This document shows positions 19,336-26,949 of a DNA stretch of 64,000 nucleotides, piece after piece. The stretch is taken from positions 221,882-285,881 of the forward strand of contig NZ_QGDL01000009.1 of the NCBI RefSeq assembly GCF_003149245.1. The letters run 5' to 3'. The stretch is from Faecalicatena orotica (GTDB lineage: Bacteria > Bacillota > Clostridia > Lachnospirales > Lachnospiraceae). A program made the position numbers and the translations under genes. The notes beneath the pieces were generated by a model. The model ran no database searches. It saw only the letters and a program-made list of their open reading frames with translations, and was not told the origin of the DNA. The first letter of the stretch is position 1. Every line of letters begins with the position of its first letter.

Positions 19336-20454
19336 TATATTATATATGTAGTGAAAAGCGGAGATACTTTATATTCTGTTTCTGAGGAGACAGGGGTGCC
19401 TATGTGGAAAATCGCCTTTGACAATCAACTGGTGAATCAGGAACAACTGGTTGTGGGGCAGGCGCTTCTGATTTTGCAGCCGGAAGAGTCGGGGAGTATG
19501 AGGGGGGATATGTATGTCACGGGATATGCATATCCTTTTGTTGAGCCATATATACTGGAGCAGGCATTTCCTGCTTTAAATGAACTGTTGATCTTTTCTT
19601 ATGGTTTTACATTTGAGGGGGAACTTGTACCGCCTATGCAGGATGAACTCTGGATGATCGAGGCCGCCTGGGAGGAAGGAATTGAACCCCTGCTTGTGCT
19701 GACCCCGTTTTCAAACGGGGCCTTTAATAACCAGCTTGTAAAGGTTCTTGTTGAAAATTTAGAGATCCAGCAGCGGGTCATCGATAACCTGCTTCGTACT
19801 GTTGAGGAGCGCGGTTACTCCGGAGTAGATATTGATTTTGAATATGTCCTTCCGGAAAACAGGATAGATTATGCGGAATTCGTCGGCAGGGTCCGGGAAG
19901 TTATGAATGCAAATGGATATACAGTATCTGTGGCACTGGCTCCGAAGACATCTGCGGACCAGCCGGGGCTTTTGTATGAGGGGATGGACTACGCGTTGCT
20001 GGGGGCAAATGCAGATCATGTATTTTTGATGACTTATGAATGGGGCTATACATACGGGCCGCCCATGGCAGTCGCTCCGCTGAATAAGGTGCGTGAAGTC
20101 GTGGAATATGCGTTGACGGAGATTCCCAGGGAAAAGATTCTAATGGGAATCCCCAATTATGCCTATGACTGGACACTTCCATATGAAAGGGGAATCACCA
20201 AAGCACGGCTGATTGGAAATGTGGAGGCCGTCAGGATTGCGGCGGAGAACGGGGCATCCATACAATTCTCGGGTATCGCACAGAGTCCGTATTTTACCTA
20301 TATGCGGGACGGCTTTTCCCACGAGGTCTGGTTTGAGGACGTCCGGAGCATTCAGGCGAAGTTAAACCTTGCAAGGGAATATGAATTACTGGGGGTTGGG
20401 TACTGGAATCTGATGCGGCCGTTTCGGGCGAACTGGCTTCTATTGGAAAAATAA
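19324..20454 (+). CDS. LysM-GH18 protein (spore cortex-lytic / YaaH-SleL type)
   Basis: 376 aa from the first ATG. An N-terminal LysM module (YVVKSGDTLYSVSEETGV) is followed by a family-18 glycosidase domain with the catalytic DxDxE motif in GVDIDFEYV near residue 180. Such proteins bind peptidoglycan and act as N-acetylglucosaminidases in spore coats and during germination. There is no signal peptide, as usual for coat-type members. The start is uncertain: ATG 19324 and GTG 19330 lie in a hairpin arm and lack a binding site, whereas GGGGGTG (19326-19332) is placed for an in-frame ATT at 19339 that would give a product beginning IIYVVKSGD, close to the family norm. Confidence 0.85.
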   Translation: MGVIYIIYVVKSGDTLYSVSEETGVPMWKIAFDNQLVNQEQLVVGQALLILQPEESGSMRGDMYVTGYAYPFVEPYILEQAFPALNELLIFSYGFTFEGELVPPMQDELWMIEAAWEEGIEPLLVLTPFSNGAFNNQLVKVLVENLEIQQRVIDNLLRTVEERGYSGVDIDFEYVLPENRIDYAEFVGRVREVMNANGYTVSVALAPKTSADQPGLLYEGMDYALLGANADHVFLMTYEWGYTYGPPMAVAPLNKVREVVEYALTEIPREKILMGIPNYAYDWTLPYERGITKARLIGNVEAVRIAAENGASIQFSGIAQSPYFTYMRDGFSHEVWFEDVRSIQAKLNLAREYELLGVGYWNLMRPFRANWLLLEK

Positions 20455-20542
20455 GCAGAGTAACTATCCATACATAATCTTTCTAAAAAGAGACACATCC
20501 CCCACCTCTTCAACATATACTATGCAGAAGGAGGGTAATGTT

Positions 20543-21031
20543 ATGGTCGAAAAATTAAACGGAATGCCAGAGGCATATGCAGAAGTAAAAGGTTCAGATC
20601 AGTATCCGGAAATACATGGCATGGTATACTTTTTTGATGTATACGGCGGGACAATCGTGATGGCAGAGATATACGGGCTGCCAGATGAAGAGAGCCAGGA
20701 GACAGGGGAGTTTTTCGCATTCCATATTCACGAGGGGAAGGACTGCCGGGGAGATGGCAAAGAAGCGTTCCCGGATGCAGGAAAACATTATAATCCAGAA
20801 CATAAAGAACATCCGGAGCATGCAGGGGACCTCCCGCCGCTTTTATCCACCTACGGTGCGGCGTGGAATGCTGTCTACACGGGGAGGTTCCATCCGGATG
20901 ATGTGACCGGGAGGACTGTGATTATACACAAAGACCCGGATGACTTCCATACCCAGCCATCAGGAAACAGCGGTGAGATGATTGCATGTGGTGAGATCAG
21001 GGAATGGGCACTGCAGGAGATGGAAAAGTAA
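20543..21031 (+). CDS. Cu/Zn superoxide dismutase-like protein
   Basis: 162 aa from the ATG at 20543, which has AAGGAGGGT 8 bp upstream. SodC fold: FHIHEG with the two copper His, KHYNP and HPEHAGDLP with further metal His and Asp, then IIHKDPDDFH and SGNSGEMIACGEI at the C-terminus; the disulfide Cys pair (KDC and ACG) is kept. All metal ligands appear present, so dismutase activity is plausible. There is no signal peptide, unlike most bacterial SodC. A terminator follows immediately; the gene is monocistronic. Confidence 0.82.
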   Translation: MVEKLNGMPEAYAEVKGSDQYPEIHGMVYFFDVYGGTIVMAEIYGLPDEESQETGEFFAFHIHEGKDCRGDGKEAFPDAGKHYNPEHKEHPEHAGDLPPLLSTYGAAWNAVYTGRFHPDDVTGRTVIIHKDPDDFHTQPSGNSGEMIACGEIREWALQEMEK

Positions 21032-21035
21032 TAAC

Positions 21036-21084
21036 AAATAAAAAACCCGGAAATCCAATTACAGGACTTCTGGGTTTTTTATTT
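21036..21084 (+). terminator. Terminator after the SodC-like gene
   Basis: AAATAAAAAACCCGGA (21036-21051) pairs with TCTGGGTTTTTTATTT (21069-21084). A/T-rich on both sides, so it can work for both strands. Confidence 0.88.
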
Positions 21085-21207
21085 GTTCTGATGTAACTGT
21101 TCAGTACAGAACTGTGCATTTACTGCACAGTCCGTACGAAAACGTGGAACAGCCAGAAGCAAGCCCCATCGCCAAAGACGATTTTCATGGGCTTGCGACG
21201 TAACGGT

Positions 21208-22341
21208 TCATGGTCCTGAACAGTTACGTTCTGTTTTAGAATATGTCCGTAATACATAGCGGTTCTTTCCGGAAGCCTTTGCATCATAGAGAGCCTGATC
21301 AGTAAGTTTGAAAAGTGTATCAAAATTTGTAACCTGCTTCTTAAGGCAGACAGCACCGATACTGCAGGAGGTTTTTACCAGAGGATTTCCTGACAGGCTC
21401 TTGACCAGATCGGTCTGAAAGGTAGTGAATGTTTTTTTCAAAGTATCCTCAGAATCATAAAAGTCTTTAATCAGTACCATAAATTCATCGCCTCCGACCC
21501 GCCCAATGATGTCGGTCGGACGAAACGAGGACAAGAGCAGCCTTCCAGTCTCTGCCAGAAGTTTGTCGCCACAGGAATGTCCGGCAAGGTCATTCACTTC
21601 TTTGAAATTATCCAGATCCATGAAAAGCAAGACACATGTACGGGGGATTCCGACATCCAGATAACTCCGTATTGCATCTTCACAGGTTTTTTTATTGAGG
21701 ATGCCTGTCAGAGAATCCAGCATACTGAGCCGCTTATACCGGGATCGGATATCATGGTCTTCGGAACGCAGTTTTAGGATGACCTGGGCGACAGCCAGCG
21801 CAAACAGAAAACCAACGATGGAATTGAAAATGTCATTTTCAGCCATTGACTGTATCTTGACTGCCTTAACGGAAACAATAAAAACGATCTCGGCCCACAG
21901 CATAAGAAAAAAGATATGGCTGAACGGCAGGATAAAAAGTGCAGGGAGTGCAACATATATTACCGGCATAAAAGTAGCCGGTGCGCTGGGATAAGGGAAA
22001 ACATCAATCAGGATAACAAAAACAAAAACTACGACGACATACAGCTGGCATAATCCGGTAATAGTACGGCTGCTTTTTAAATACGACTTCATAAGCAGGC
22101 TGGATAAAATAAAAAACAACAGGGCAGCCGGGAGAAATAATAAATGCTGCAGTGTAATTGTCCAGCCCTTTACGATAAAAGGCGTGAGTATATAAAAGAA
22201 CAGCAGCAGAACAACATTGATCATACTTGATATTCTCAGCAGTCCAAGGTTCTTTTCTGCGATTTCTAATTCTGCATCTTTGAAATATTCTTTTTCCAAC
22301 CTGAGCATATTCTTTACATTAGTCATAAAACGCTGCCACAC
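21208..22341 (-). CDS. Membrane-bound diguanylate cyclase
   Basis: 377 aa. About six hydrophobic helices (residues about 35-195) precede a GGDEF domain (about 205-365). The active site reads RVGGDEFMVL, the preceding motif FMDLDNFKEVND is intact and DxLTG (DSLTGILNKK) is present, so it should make c-di-GMP. No RxxD inhibitory site is seen at the usual place. Its product could be the substrate of the EAL protein encoded at 9.7-11.4 kb. The membrane part is of unknown ligand. Confidence 0.9.
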   Translation of the reverse strand: MWQRFMTNVKNMLRLEKEYFKDAELEIAEKNLGLLRISSMINVVLLLFFYILTPFIVKGWTITLQHLLFLPAALLFFILSSLLMKSYLKSSRTITGLCQLYVVVVFVFVILIDVFPYPSAPATFMPVIYVALPALFILPFSHIFFLMLWAEIVFIVSVKAVKIQSMAENDIFNSIVGFLFALAVAQVILKLRSEDHDIRSRYKRLSMLDSLTGILNKKTCEDAIRSYLDVGIPRTCVLLFMDLDNFKEVNDLAGHSCGDKLLAETGRLLLSSFRPTDIIGRVGGDEFMVLIKDFYDSEDTLKKTFTTFQTDLVKSLSGNPLVKTSCSIGAVCLKKQVTNFDTLFKLTDQALYDAKASGKNRYVLRTYSKTERNCSGP

Positions 22342-22440
22342 TTAAATATTCCCCCTCGTGGATTTGTGATTTGTCATACAAAAATAAATATAAAATTATT
22401 ATACCGTTTTTTTCCTGTTAGTACAACTGTTACCGTATTA

Positions 22441-22465
22441 CTGTTTACAGGCTGCCTGTGAACAG
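22441..22465. promoter_or_regulatory. Hairpin or operator upstream of cbiG
   Basis: CTGTTTACAGG and CCTGTGAACAG form an 11-bp inverted repeat with one wobble pair and a 3-nt loop, about 90 bp before cbiG. It lacks a clear T tract. I see no cobalamin riboswitch in front of cbiG; this repeat is the only structured element in the 210-bp gap. Confidence 0.35.
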
Positions 22466-22551
22466 CAGCATTTTCGGTGATTTTGAAAAATTCCATCGGT
22501 ACATCAGTCAGGTATCTTGACTTTCACCGCGTGATTACTTACAATACAGCC

Positions 22552-23625
22552 ATGAAGAAAATAGAGATGATGATCATTAGTTTTACAAAGTCAGGCAGTA
22601 TATTGAATGCAGAATTAAAGCGAAAATTCACAGAAAACGGAATGGAATGCACAGGCTTCAGTGTCAGAAGGTTTGCCGGGGGAGAGGACGGCATACAGGC
22701 GCTGCCGGAGGATGTGAATGTCTGGATAGGGGCAGAGTGGGGAAAAGCAGCGTTTCTTTTTATTGGAGCCTCTGGGATTGCAGTCCGTTATATCGCTCCC
22801 TGGGTGAAAGACAAGTTTACCGATTCACCGGTTATTGTGATGGATGAGAAGGGCTCGTTCGTAATCCCACTTTTATCTGGACATGTCGGCGGTGCGGTGG
22901 AGATTGCGAAAATGGTATCTGTATGGACAGGTGCCGTGCCTGTTATCACAACGGCGACAGATGTACAGGAAAAGTTCGCCATAGATGTATTTGCCGAAAA
23001 AAACGGGATGCAGATTGAAGACAGGAGGCTGGCAAAAGAAATTTCGGCAGAGATTCTGGAGGGCGGGAAAGTTGGATTTTACAGTGTGCTGCCAGTCTCA
23101 GGGAAAGTGCCTGCCGAATTAAGCGTATGTACGTCACCGGGGGAACTGGAAAGGTTTCCTTTCGGTGTGGCTGTGACAGACCGGAAGGAAAAGATCCTGC
23201 CGCATAGGGGGGGGATCCTCACACTGCATACAGGTGCTGGAATGATTGTGGGTCTGGGCTGCCGCAGGGGGACGAAGCGGGAGCAGTTGGAGGCAGGGCT
23301 TCAGGCTGTCCTGAAAGAGAACCGCATTCTGCCGGAACAGATAGAAGGTTTTGCAAGTATTGACCTCAAGTGTGATGAAGCCGGGATTCTGGAGCTTGCA
23401 GATGCATGGGGAGTCCCTTTCAGGACCTTTTCGGCGGAAGAATTAAAACAGATCGAAACAGTCAGCAGCCATTCTGCATTTGTGGAGCAGACAACCGGCG
23501 TGGACAATGTCTGTGAGCGGGCCGCAATTCTGCACTGCAGGGATGGGGAACTGATACAGCCGAAAATCTGTTCAGAGGGTTCCACATTTGCACTTGTTAG
23601 AAAAAAAAGAAACCTTTCTTTTTAA
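22552..23625 (+). CDS. cbiG: Cobalt-precorrin 5A hydrolase
   Basis: 357 aa from the ATG at 22552 (MKKIEMMIISF); an in-frame GTG at 22477 would add 25 residues of no family character. No strong binding site is visible for either. CbiG opens the delta-lactone of cobalt-precorrin-5A and releases acetaldehyde. Seen: the N-terminal domain with FIGASGIAVRYIAPW and LLSGHVGGA, and the C-terminal domain with GLGCRRGT and FASIDLKCDE. Length is normal. It pairs with cbiJ 27 bp downstream, outside the main operon. Confidence 0.9.
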   Translation: MKKIEMMIISFTKSGSILNAELKRKFTENGMECTGFSVRRFAGGEDGIQALPEDVNVWIGAEWGKAAFLFIGASGIAVRYIAPWVKDKFTDSPVIVMDEKGSFVIPLLSGHVGGAVEIAKMVSVWTGAVPVITTATDVQEKFAIDVFAEKNGMQIEDRRLAKEISAEILEGGKVGFYSVLPVSGKVPAELSVCTSPGELERFPFGVAVTDRKEKILPHRGGILTLHTGAGMIVGLGCRRGTKREQLEAGLQAVLKENRILPEQIEGFASIDLKCDEAGILELADAWGVPFRTFSAEELKQIETVSSHSAFVEQTTGVDNVCERAAILHCRDGELIQPKICSEGSTFALVRKKRNLSF

Positions 23626-23652
23626 ACTGAGAGGCGAAAAGAGGATAAAATC

Positions 23653-24480
23653 ATGGAGGAAACAAAACAGCATTTAGGGATCAGCCCGGAGACAGCAGAA
23701 ATCAGGATACTTCTATTTTCTGGGACAACGGAGGGACGTCAGCTCGCAGAGTCACTGCGGGAACTTCCGGTTTATGTCTATGTCAGTACGGCTACGGAAT
23801 ATGGCCGTGAATGTACCGGTACCGGAGATAACATAGAGACAGCGGCCGGACGGATGGATGAGACGGCCATCCGCTGTTTTCTGGATGTACATAAGATTGA
23901 TCTGGCGGTGGATGCAACACACCCCTTTGCAAGGGTGGTGACGGAGAATATACAAAACGCCTGTAAAGCAAACCGGACGGAATATATACGGTGTCTAAGG
24001 GAGAAGCAGAACATAGAGGCATTAGAAACAGACCATGTTATATTCAAAAAATCCGTTTCAGACGCCGTGGAATATTTAAAAGGGAAAGAGGGGAAGGTTC
24101 TGATAGCAACAGGGAGCAAGGAACTGAAGCTGTATACTGAAATTGATGATTATCAGGAGCGGTGTATTGCGCGGGTACTGTCGACCAGAGAGGCTGTAGA
24201 AGAAAGTACGGCACTTGGTTTCAAAGGCCGCAGTCTGATTGCCATGCAGGGACCGTTCAGCAAGGAACTAAACATAGCGATGCTCCGCTATACGGGGGCC
24301 AGATATTTCGTGACAAAAGAATCTGGGAAAGCAGGCGGTTTTCAGGAGAAGGCGGAAGCGGCAAAAGAAACGGGGGCCCGGCTGATCGTGATTACCCGTC
24401 CTGAAGAGTGTGGTACAAGCTCTGCTGAAACATTGCTTTATATCAGGCAGAAAATTAGAAAAAAGGGCACGTCCTGCTGA
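23653..24480 (+). CDS. cbiJ: Cobalt-precorrin-6A reductase
   Basis: 275 aa. NAD(P)H-dependent reduction of the macrocycle in cobalt-precorrin-6A. Family motifs: LLFSGTTEGRQLAE at the N-terminus, DATHPFA near residue 96, ATGSKEL and MQGPFSKELN, and VTKESGKAGG. Length is typical of CobK/CbiJ. Follows cbiG with a good GAGGATAAA site; the 3' end runs into the terminator of the convergent PocR gene. Confidence 0.9.
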   Translation: MEETKQHLGISPETAEIRILLFSGTTEGRQLAESLRELPVYVYVSTATEYGRECTGTGDNIETAAGRMDETAIRCFLDVHKIDLAVDATHPFARVVTENIQNACKANRTEYIRCLREKQNIEALETDHVIFKKSVSDAVEYLKGKEGKVLIATGSKELKLYTEIDDYQERCIARVLSTREAVEESTALGFKGRSLIAMQGPFSKELNIAMLRYTGARYFVTKESGKAGGFQEKAEAAKETGARLIVITRPEECGTSSAETLLYIRQKIRKKGTSC

Positions 24481-24493
24481 TGCGGGCATGCCC
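24458..24493 (-). terminator. Terminator of the PocR-type regulator gene
   Basis: Read on the minus strand, GGGCATGCCC and GGACGTGCCC flank a GC-rich loop and are followed by TTTTTT. The structure lies over the last codons of cbiJ, so the two convergent genes share it. Confidence 0.7.
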
Positions 24494-24508
24494 TGTGCGA
24501 TACTTATA

Positions 24509-25759
24509 TTACCGGAACTGCTTGGGTGTCAGCCCGGTATATTTTTTAAATACCTTTGAAAAGTAACTCTGGTCTTCGAATCCGATCGCAATTGCAATAT
24601 CAATGATAGAGAAGTCTGTATTGGATAGCAGCCTCTTGCTTTCCTCAATCCGGACCATATTCAGATATTCCTTGAATGAGGAACCGGTTGACTGTTTGAA
24701 CATGGTCGAGAAGTAGGACGGGTGCAGATGTACATGCATGGCAACATCCTCCAGAGTGAGTGGTTCATTGAAATGCTTGGATATGTAGATCATGGCTTTC
24801 TTGATCAACTCACTGTTCTGGGACGGTATATAATTAAAAAGGCTTTCCGTAAATGATTCTACAATCTCCTGCAGCTTATAGCAGAGTGTTTCCATCGTAT
24901 CGACAAGCTGTATGTTTTTCAGAAAATGATTATTAAGCTTCAGTATGTTGTCCGTCTGGGCACCACCTTCAATCGCAGCACGGGAAAGCAGGGAGCAGAG
25001 TTCGATTGCTCTGGCTTTCACGATTTCCAGGCTGTTTCCTTCGGAGAAAAGTACATATCCCAGCAGTTCATTCAGAATGGCATTGGCCTGCTTGACATCA
25101 CCCAGCTTTACTTTACTGATTAATTCCTTTTCCTTTTCATAGGGATAGGAATTGGTACTGATATTTTCTTCCTTGTAACGCTGGATGGACTCATTAATCC
25201 GGGACTGTTGGAAAAGCTTCTGGTTATTTTGCTTCAGTTCTTCCTTACTGTCGTTGATCAGGTTGGCAAACATGTAGTAGAGAAGCCGGCTGATATGATT
25301 CACCTTGGCGGGTGTGGCCAGCGGGATGCTGGCAGTCTCATCGTACAGTTCCAGTGCTTCAGTAGTCGGAATATGATACTTCTTTGCAATATCAGAGATC
25401 AGTATCGAGTCCGCCGGATCCATTAAAAAGGGCCCTACGAGAATAGAACCGAGAAACGTTTTCTTGCTGATCAGCGGGAAAACGATATGGTTCAGTTCGG
25501 CGTGACAGGCGAATATATAAGGTTCACCAAGTGTTATGGCTTTCTTGCTTGCGGAAATATGCATCTTCTCACAAGAGTCGCCGCTGGGAAGATAATCCTG
25601 AAAGCAGCGGCAGAAATTTGCCATCTGTCCGCTCTCGGCAATAAACTCTCCATGCTCGTCAATGACCTGGATCGGCAGCTGCATGCAGGCGTAAAAAGTA
25701 TCAGTCATGGCCTTCAGGGTTTCCTCCGGAACGATAGAGTACAATAAAGGTTTCAACAT
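24509..25759 (-). CDS. PocR-sensor AraC-family regulator
   Basis: 416 aa. The N-terminal 170 residues form a PocR-type ligand domain: LPIQVIDEHGEFIAESG, a Cys cluster (NFCRCF...CEK) and FACHAELNHIVFPL. A helical linker follows, then a C-terminal AraC double helix-turn-helix (about 315-415; DVAMHVHLHPSYFSTMFKQ and IGFEDQSYFSKVFKKYTGLTPKQFR). PocR proteins control cobalamin and propanediol genes in enterobacteria and corrinoid methyltransferase genes in acetogens. It lies back to back with the corrinoid protein gene, 208 bp away, which is its most likely target. Confidence 0.88.
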   Translation of the reverse strand: MLKPLLYSIVPEETLKAMTDTFYACMQLPIQVIDEHGEFIAESGQMANFCRCFQDYLPSGDSCEKMHISASKKAITLGEPYIFACHAELNHIVFPLISKKTFLGSILVGPFLMDPADSILISDIAKKYHIPTTEALELYDETASIPLATPAKVNHISRLLYYMFANLINDSKEELKQNNQKLFQQSRINESIQRYKEENISTNSYPYEKEKELISKVKLGDVKQANAILNELLGYVLFSEGNSLEIVKARAIELCSLLSRAAIEGGAQTDNILKLNNHFLKNIQLVDTMETLCYKLQEIVESFTESLFNYIPSQNSELIKKAMIYISKHFNEPLTLEDVAMHVHLHPSYFSTMFKQSTGSSFKEYLNMVRIEESKRLLSNTDFSIIDIAIAIGFEDQSYFSKVFKKYTGLTPKQFR

Positions 25760-25967
25760 TATCCCTCCATTAATCTTTGGTTCTGTAAGTAGTTCCTATT
25801 TAGTTTATCACATTATAAACGAAAATGGGATAAAGCCTGCAAAAAATAAAAAGAAAATATTTGTACAAAGATTCTAAAATAATTACCAGAACAATAGTAG
25901 GAAAATAGATAGAATGAAATACAGAAACAGCCAGACGGCAAAAAGATAAGTTGGAGGGAATGAAGTT

Positions 25968-26609
25968 ATGTCTATTATTCAGGAAATGTCAGAATTTCTT
26001 CAAAAAGGAAGAGCAAAAAATGTAAAAGCATTAGTACAGCAGGCTTTAGATGAAGGTGTTGATCCAAAGGAAATTTTGAACGAAGGTCTGTTATCTGGAA
26101 TGATGATTATCGGGGCAAAGTTTAAGAACAACGAGGTGTTCGTACCTGAGGTTCTGGTTGCGGCGAGAGCTATGAATGCAGGATTATCTGTTCTTGAGCC
26201 AAAACTTGTTGAAGTTGGGAATGAGCCTGTAGGTAAAGCAGTTATCGGAACAGTTCAGGGAGATTTACATGATATTGGCAAGAACCTCGTAGTGATGATG
26301 CTCAAAGGGGCTGGATTCGAAATCTACGATCTTGGAGTTGATGTTGAGACATCCGTATTTATTGATAAAGCAGAAGAAGTCGGAGCAGACGTGATCTGTA
26401 TGTCAGCGCTTCTTACAACAACTATGCCGAAGATGCAGGACTGTATAGACCAGTTGAATGAAAAAGGACTTCGCAGCAAGTTTATTGTAATGGTCGGCGG
26501 AGCTCCGGTAAACGACAGTTTTGCACAGCAGATCGGTGCAGATTTCTATACACCGGATGCAGCAACGGCAGCAGAAGTAGCAAAGAAAGCAGTTATGGAC
26601 AGGAAGTAA
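25968..26609 (+). CDS. Corrinoid (B12-binding) protein of methyltransferase systems
   Basis: 213 aa, MtaC/MttC/MtbC type. An N-terminal helical cap domain (about 1-90) is followed by the Rossmann-like B12 domain with the cobalt-ligating GDLHDIGKN (H101), then SALLTTTMPKMQ and VGGAPVN. It would carry a methyl group on cobalt from a methylated substrate to an acceptor such as tetrahydrofolate. No substrate methyltransferase gene lies beside it. Preceded by TTGGAGGGAA. PocR regulator upstream; activator protein downstream behind a riboswitch. Confidence 0.9.
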   Translation: MSIIQEMSEFLQKGRAKNVKALVQQALDEGVDPKEILNEGLLSGMMIIGAKFKNNEVFVPEVLVAARAMNAGLSVLEPKLVEVGNEPVGKAVIGTVQGDLHDIGKNLVVMMLKGAGFEIYDLGVDVETSVFIDKAEEVGADVICMSALLTTTMPKMQDCIDQLNEKGLRSKFIVMVGGAPVNDSFAQQIGADFYTPDAATAAEVAKKAVMDRK

Positions 26610-26639
26610 TTTCGAATCAGAACATAGAAAAACGATTGT

Positions 26640-26778
26640 AAAAATCAAGGAAACCGGTGTGAATCCGGTGCAGGCTTGCCCCTACTGTAAGCGGTGACGA
26701 AGAATAACAGCCATTGTCCTTTCAAAGGATGAGAAGGCATTCCAAGGATGAACCGTGAGCCAGGATACTTGTCATTGT
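26640..26778 (+). ncRNA. Cobalamin riboswitch before the corrinoid activator gene
   Basis: Conserved class elements in order: GGAAACCGGTGTGAATCCGG (26649 on), GCCCCTACTGTAAGC, a GCCATTG/AAGGCA stem pair around 26710-26740, and GAGCCAGGATACTTGTC (26757-26773), the B12 box. The element fills the gap between the corrinoid gene and the activator gene. With the hairpin at 26838-26866 it should terminate transcription when cobalamin is plentiful. Confidence 0.9.
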
Positions 26779-26837
26779 CAGCAGCCGATCGTGGGTAGGA
26801 GATGGCCGCTGGTTATAATTGAATCAGGAAAATCAGC

Positions 26838-26866
26838 AGAAACTCTTTTATGGGAGTTTTTCTTTA
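26838..26866 (+). terminator. Expression-platform terminator of the first cobalamin riboswitch
   Basis: AAACTC (26840-26845) pairs with GAGTTT (26854-26859) over a short loop and is followed by a T tract, about 85 bp before the activator start. Short but well placed downstream of the aptamer. Confidence 0.6.
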
Positions 26867-26949
26867 TATATAGAAATTGTAGCTGCCCGGAACTATGGAC
26901 AGTTATCGGAAACTATTATAATTGTGTTAACTATAGAGAGGGCGGCAGG

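Noticed and set aside
26755..26949. N-terminal extension of the corrinoid activator
   Set aside because: The codons fall on the B12 box and terminator of the riboswitch; the ATG at 26950 has its own ribosome site.
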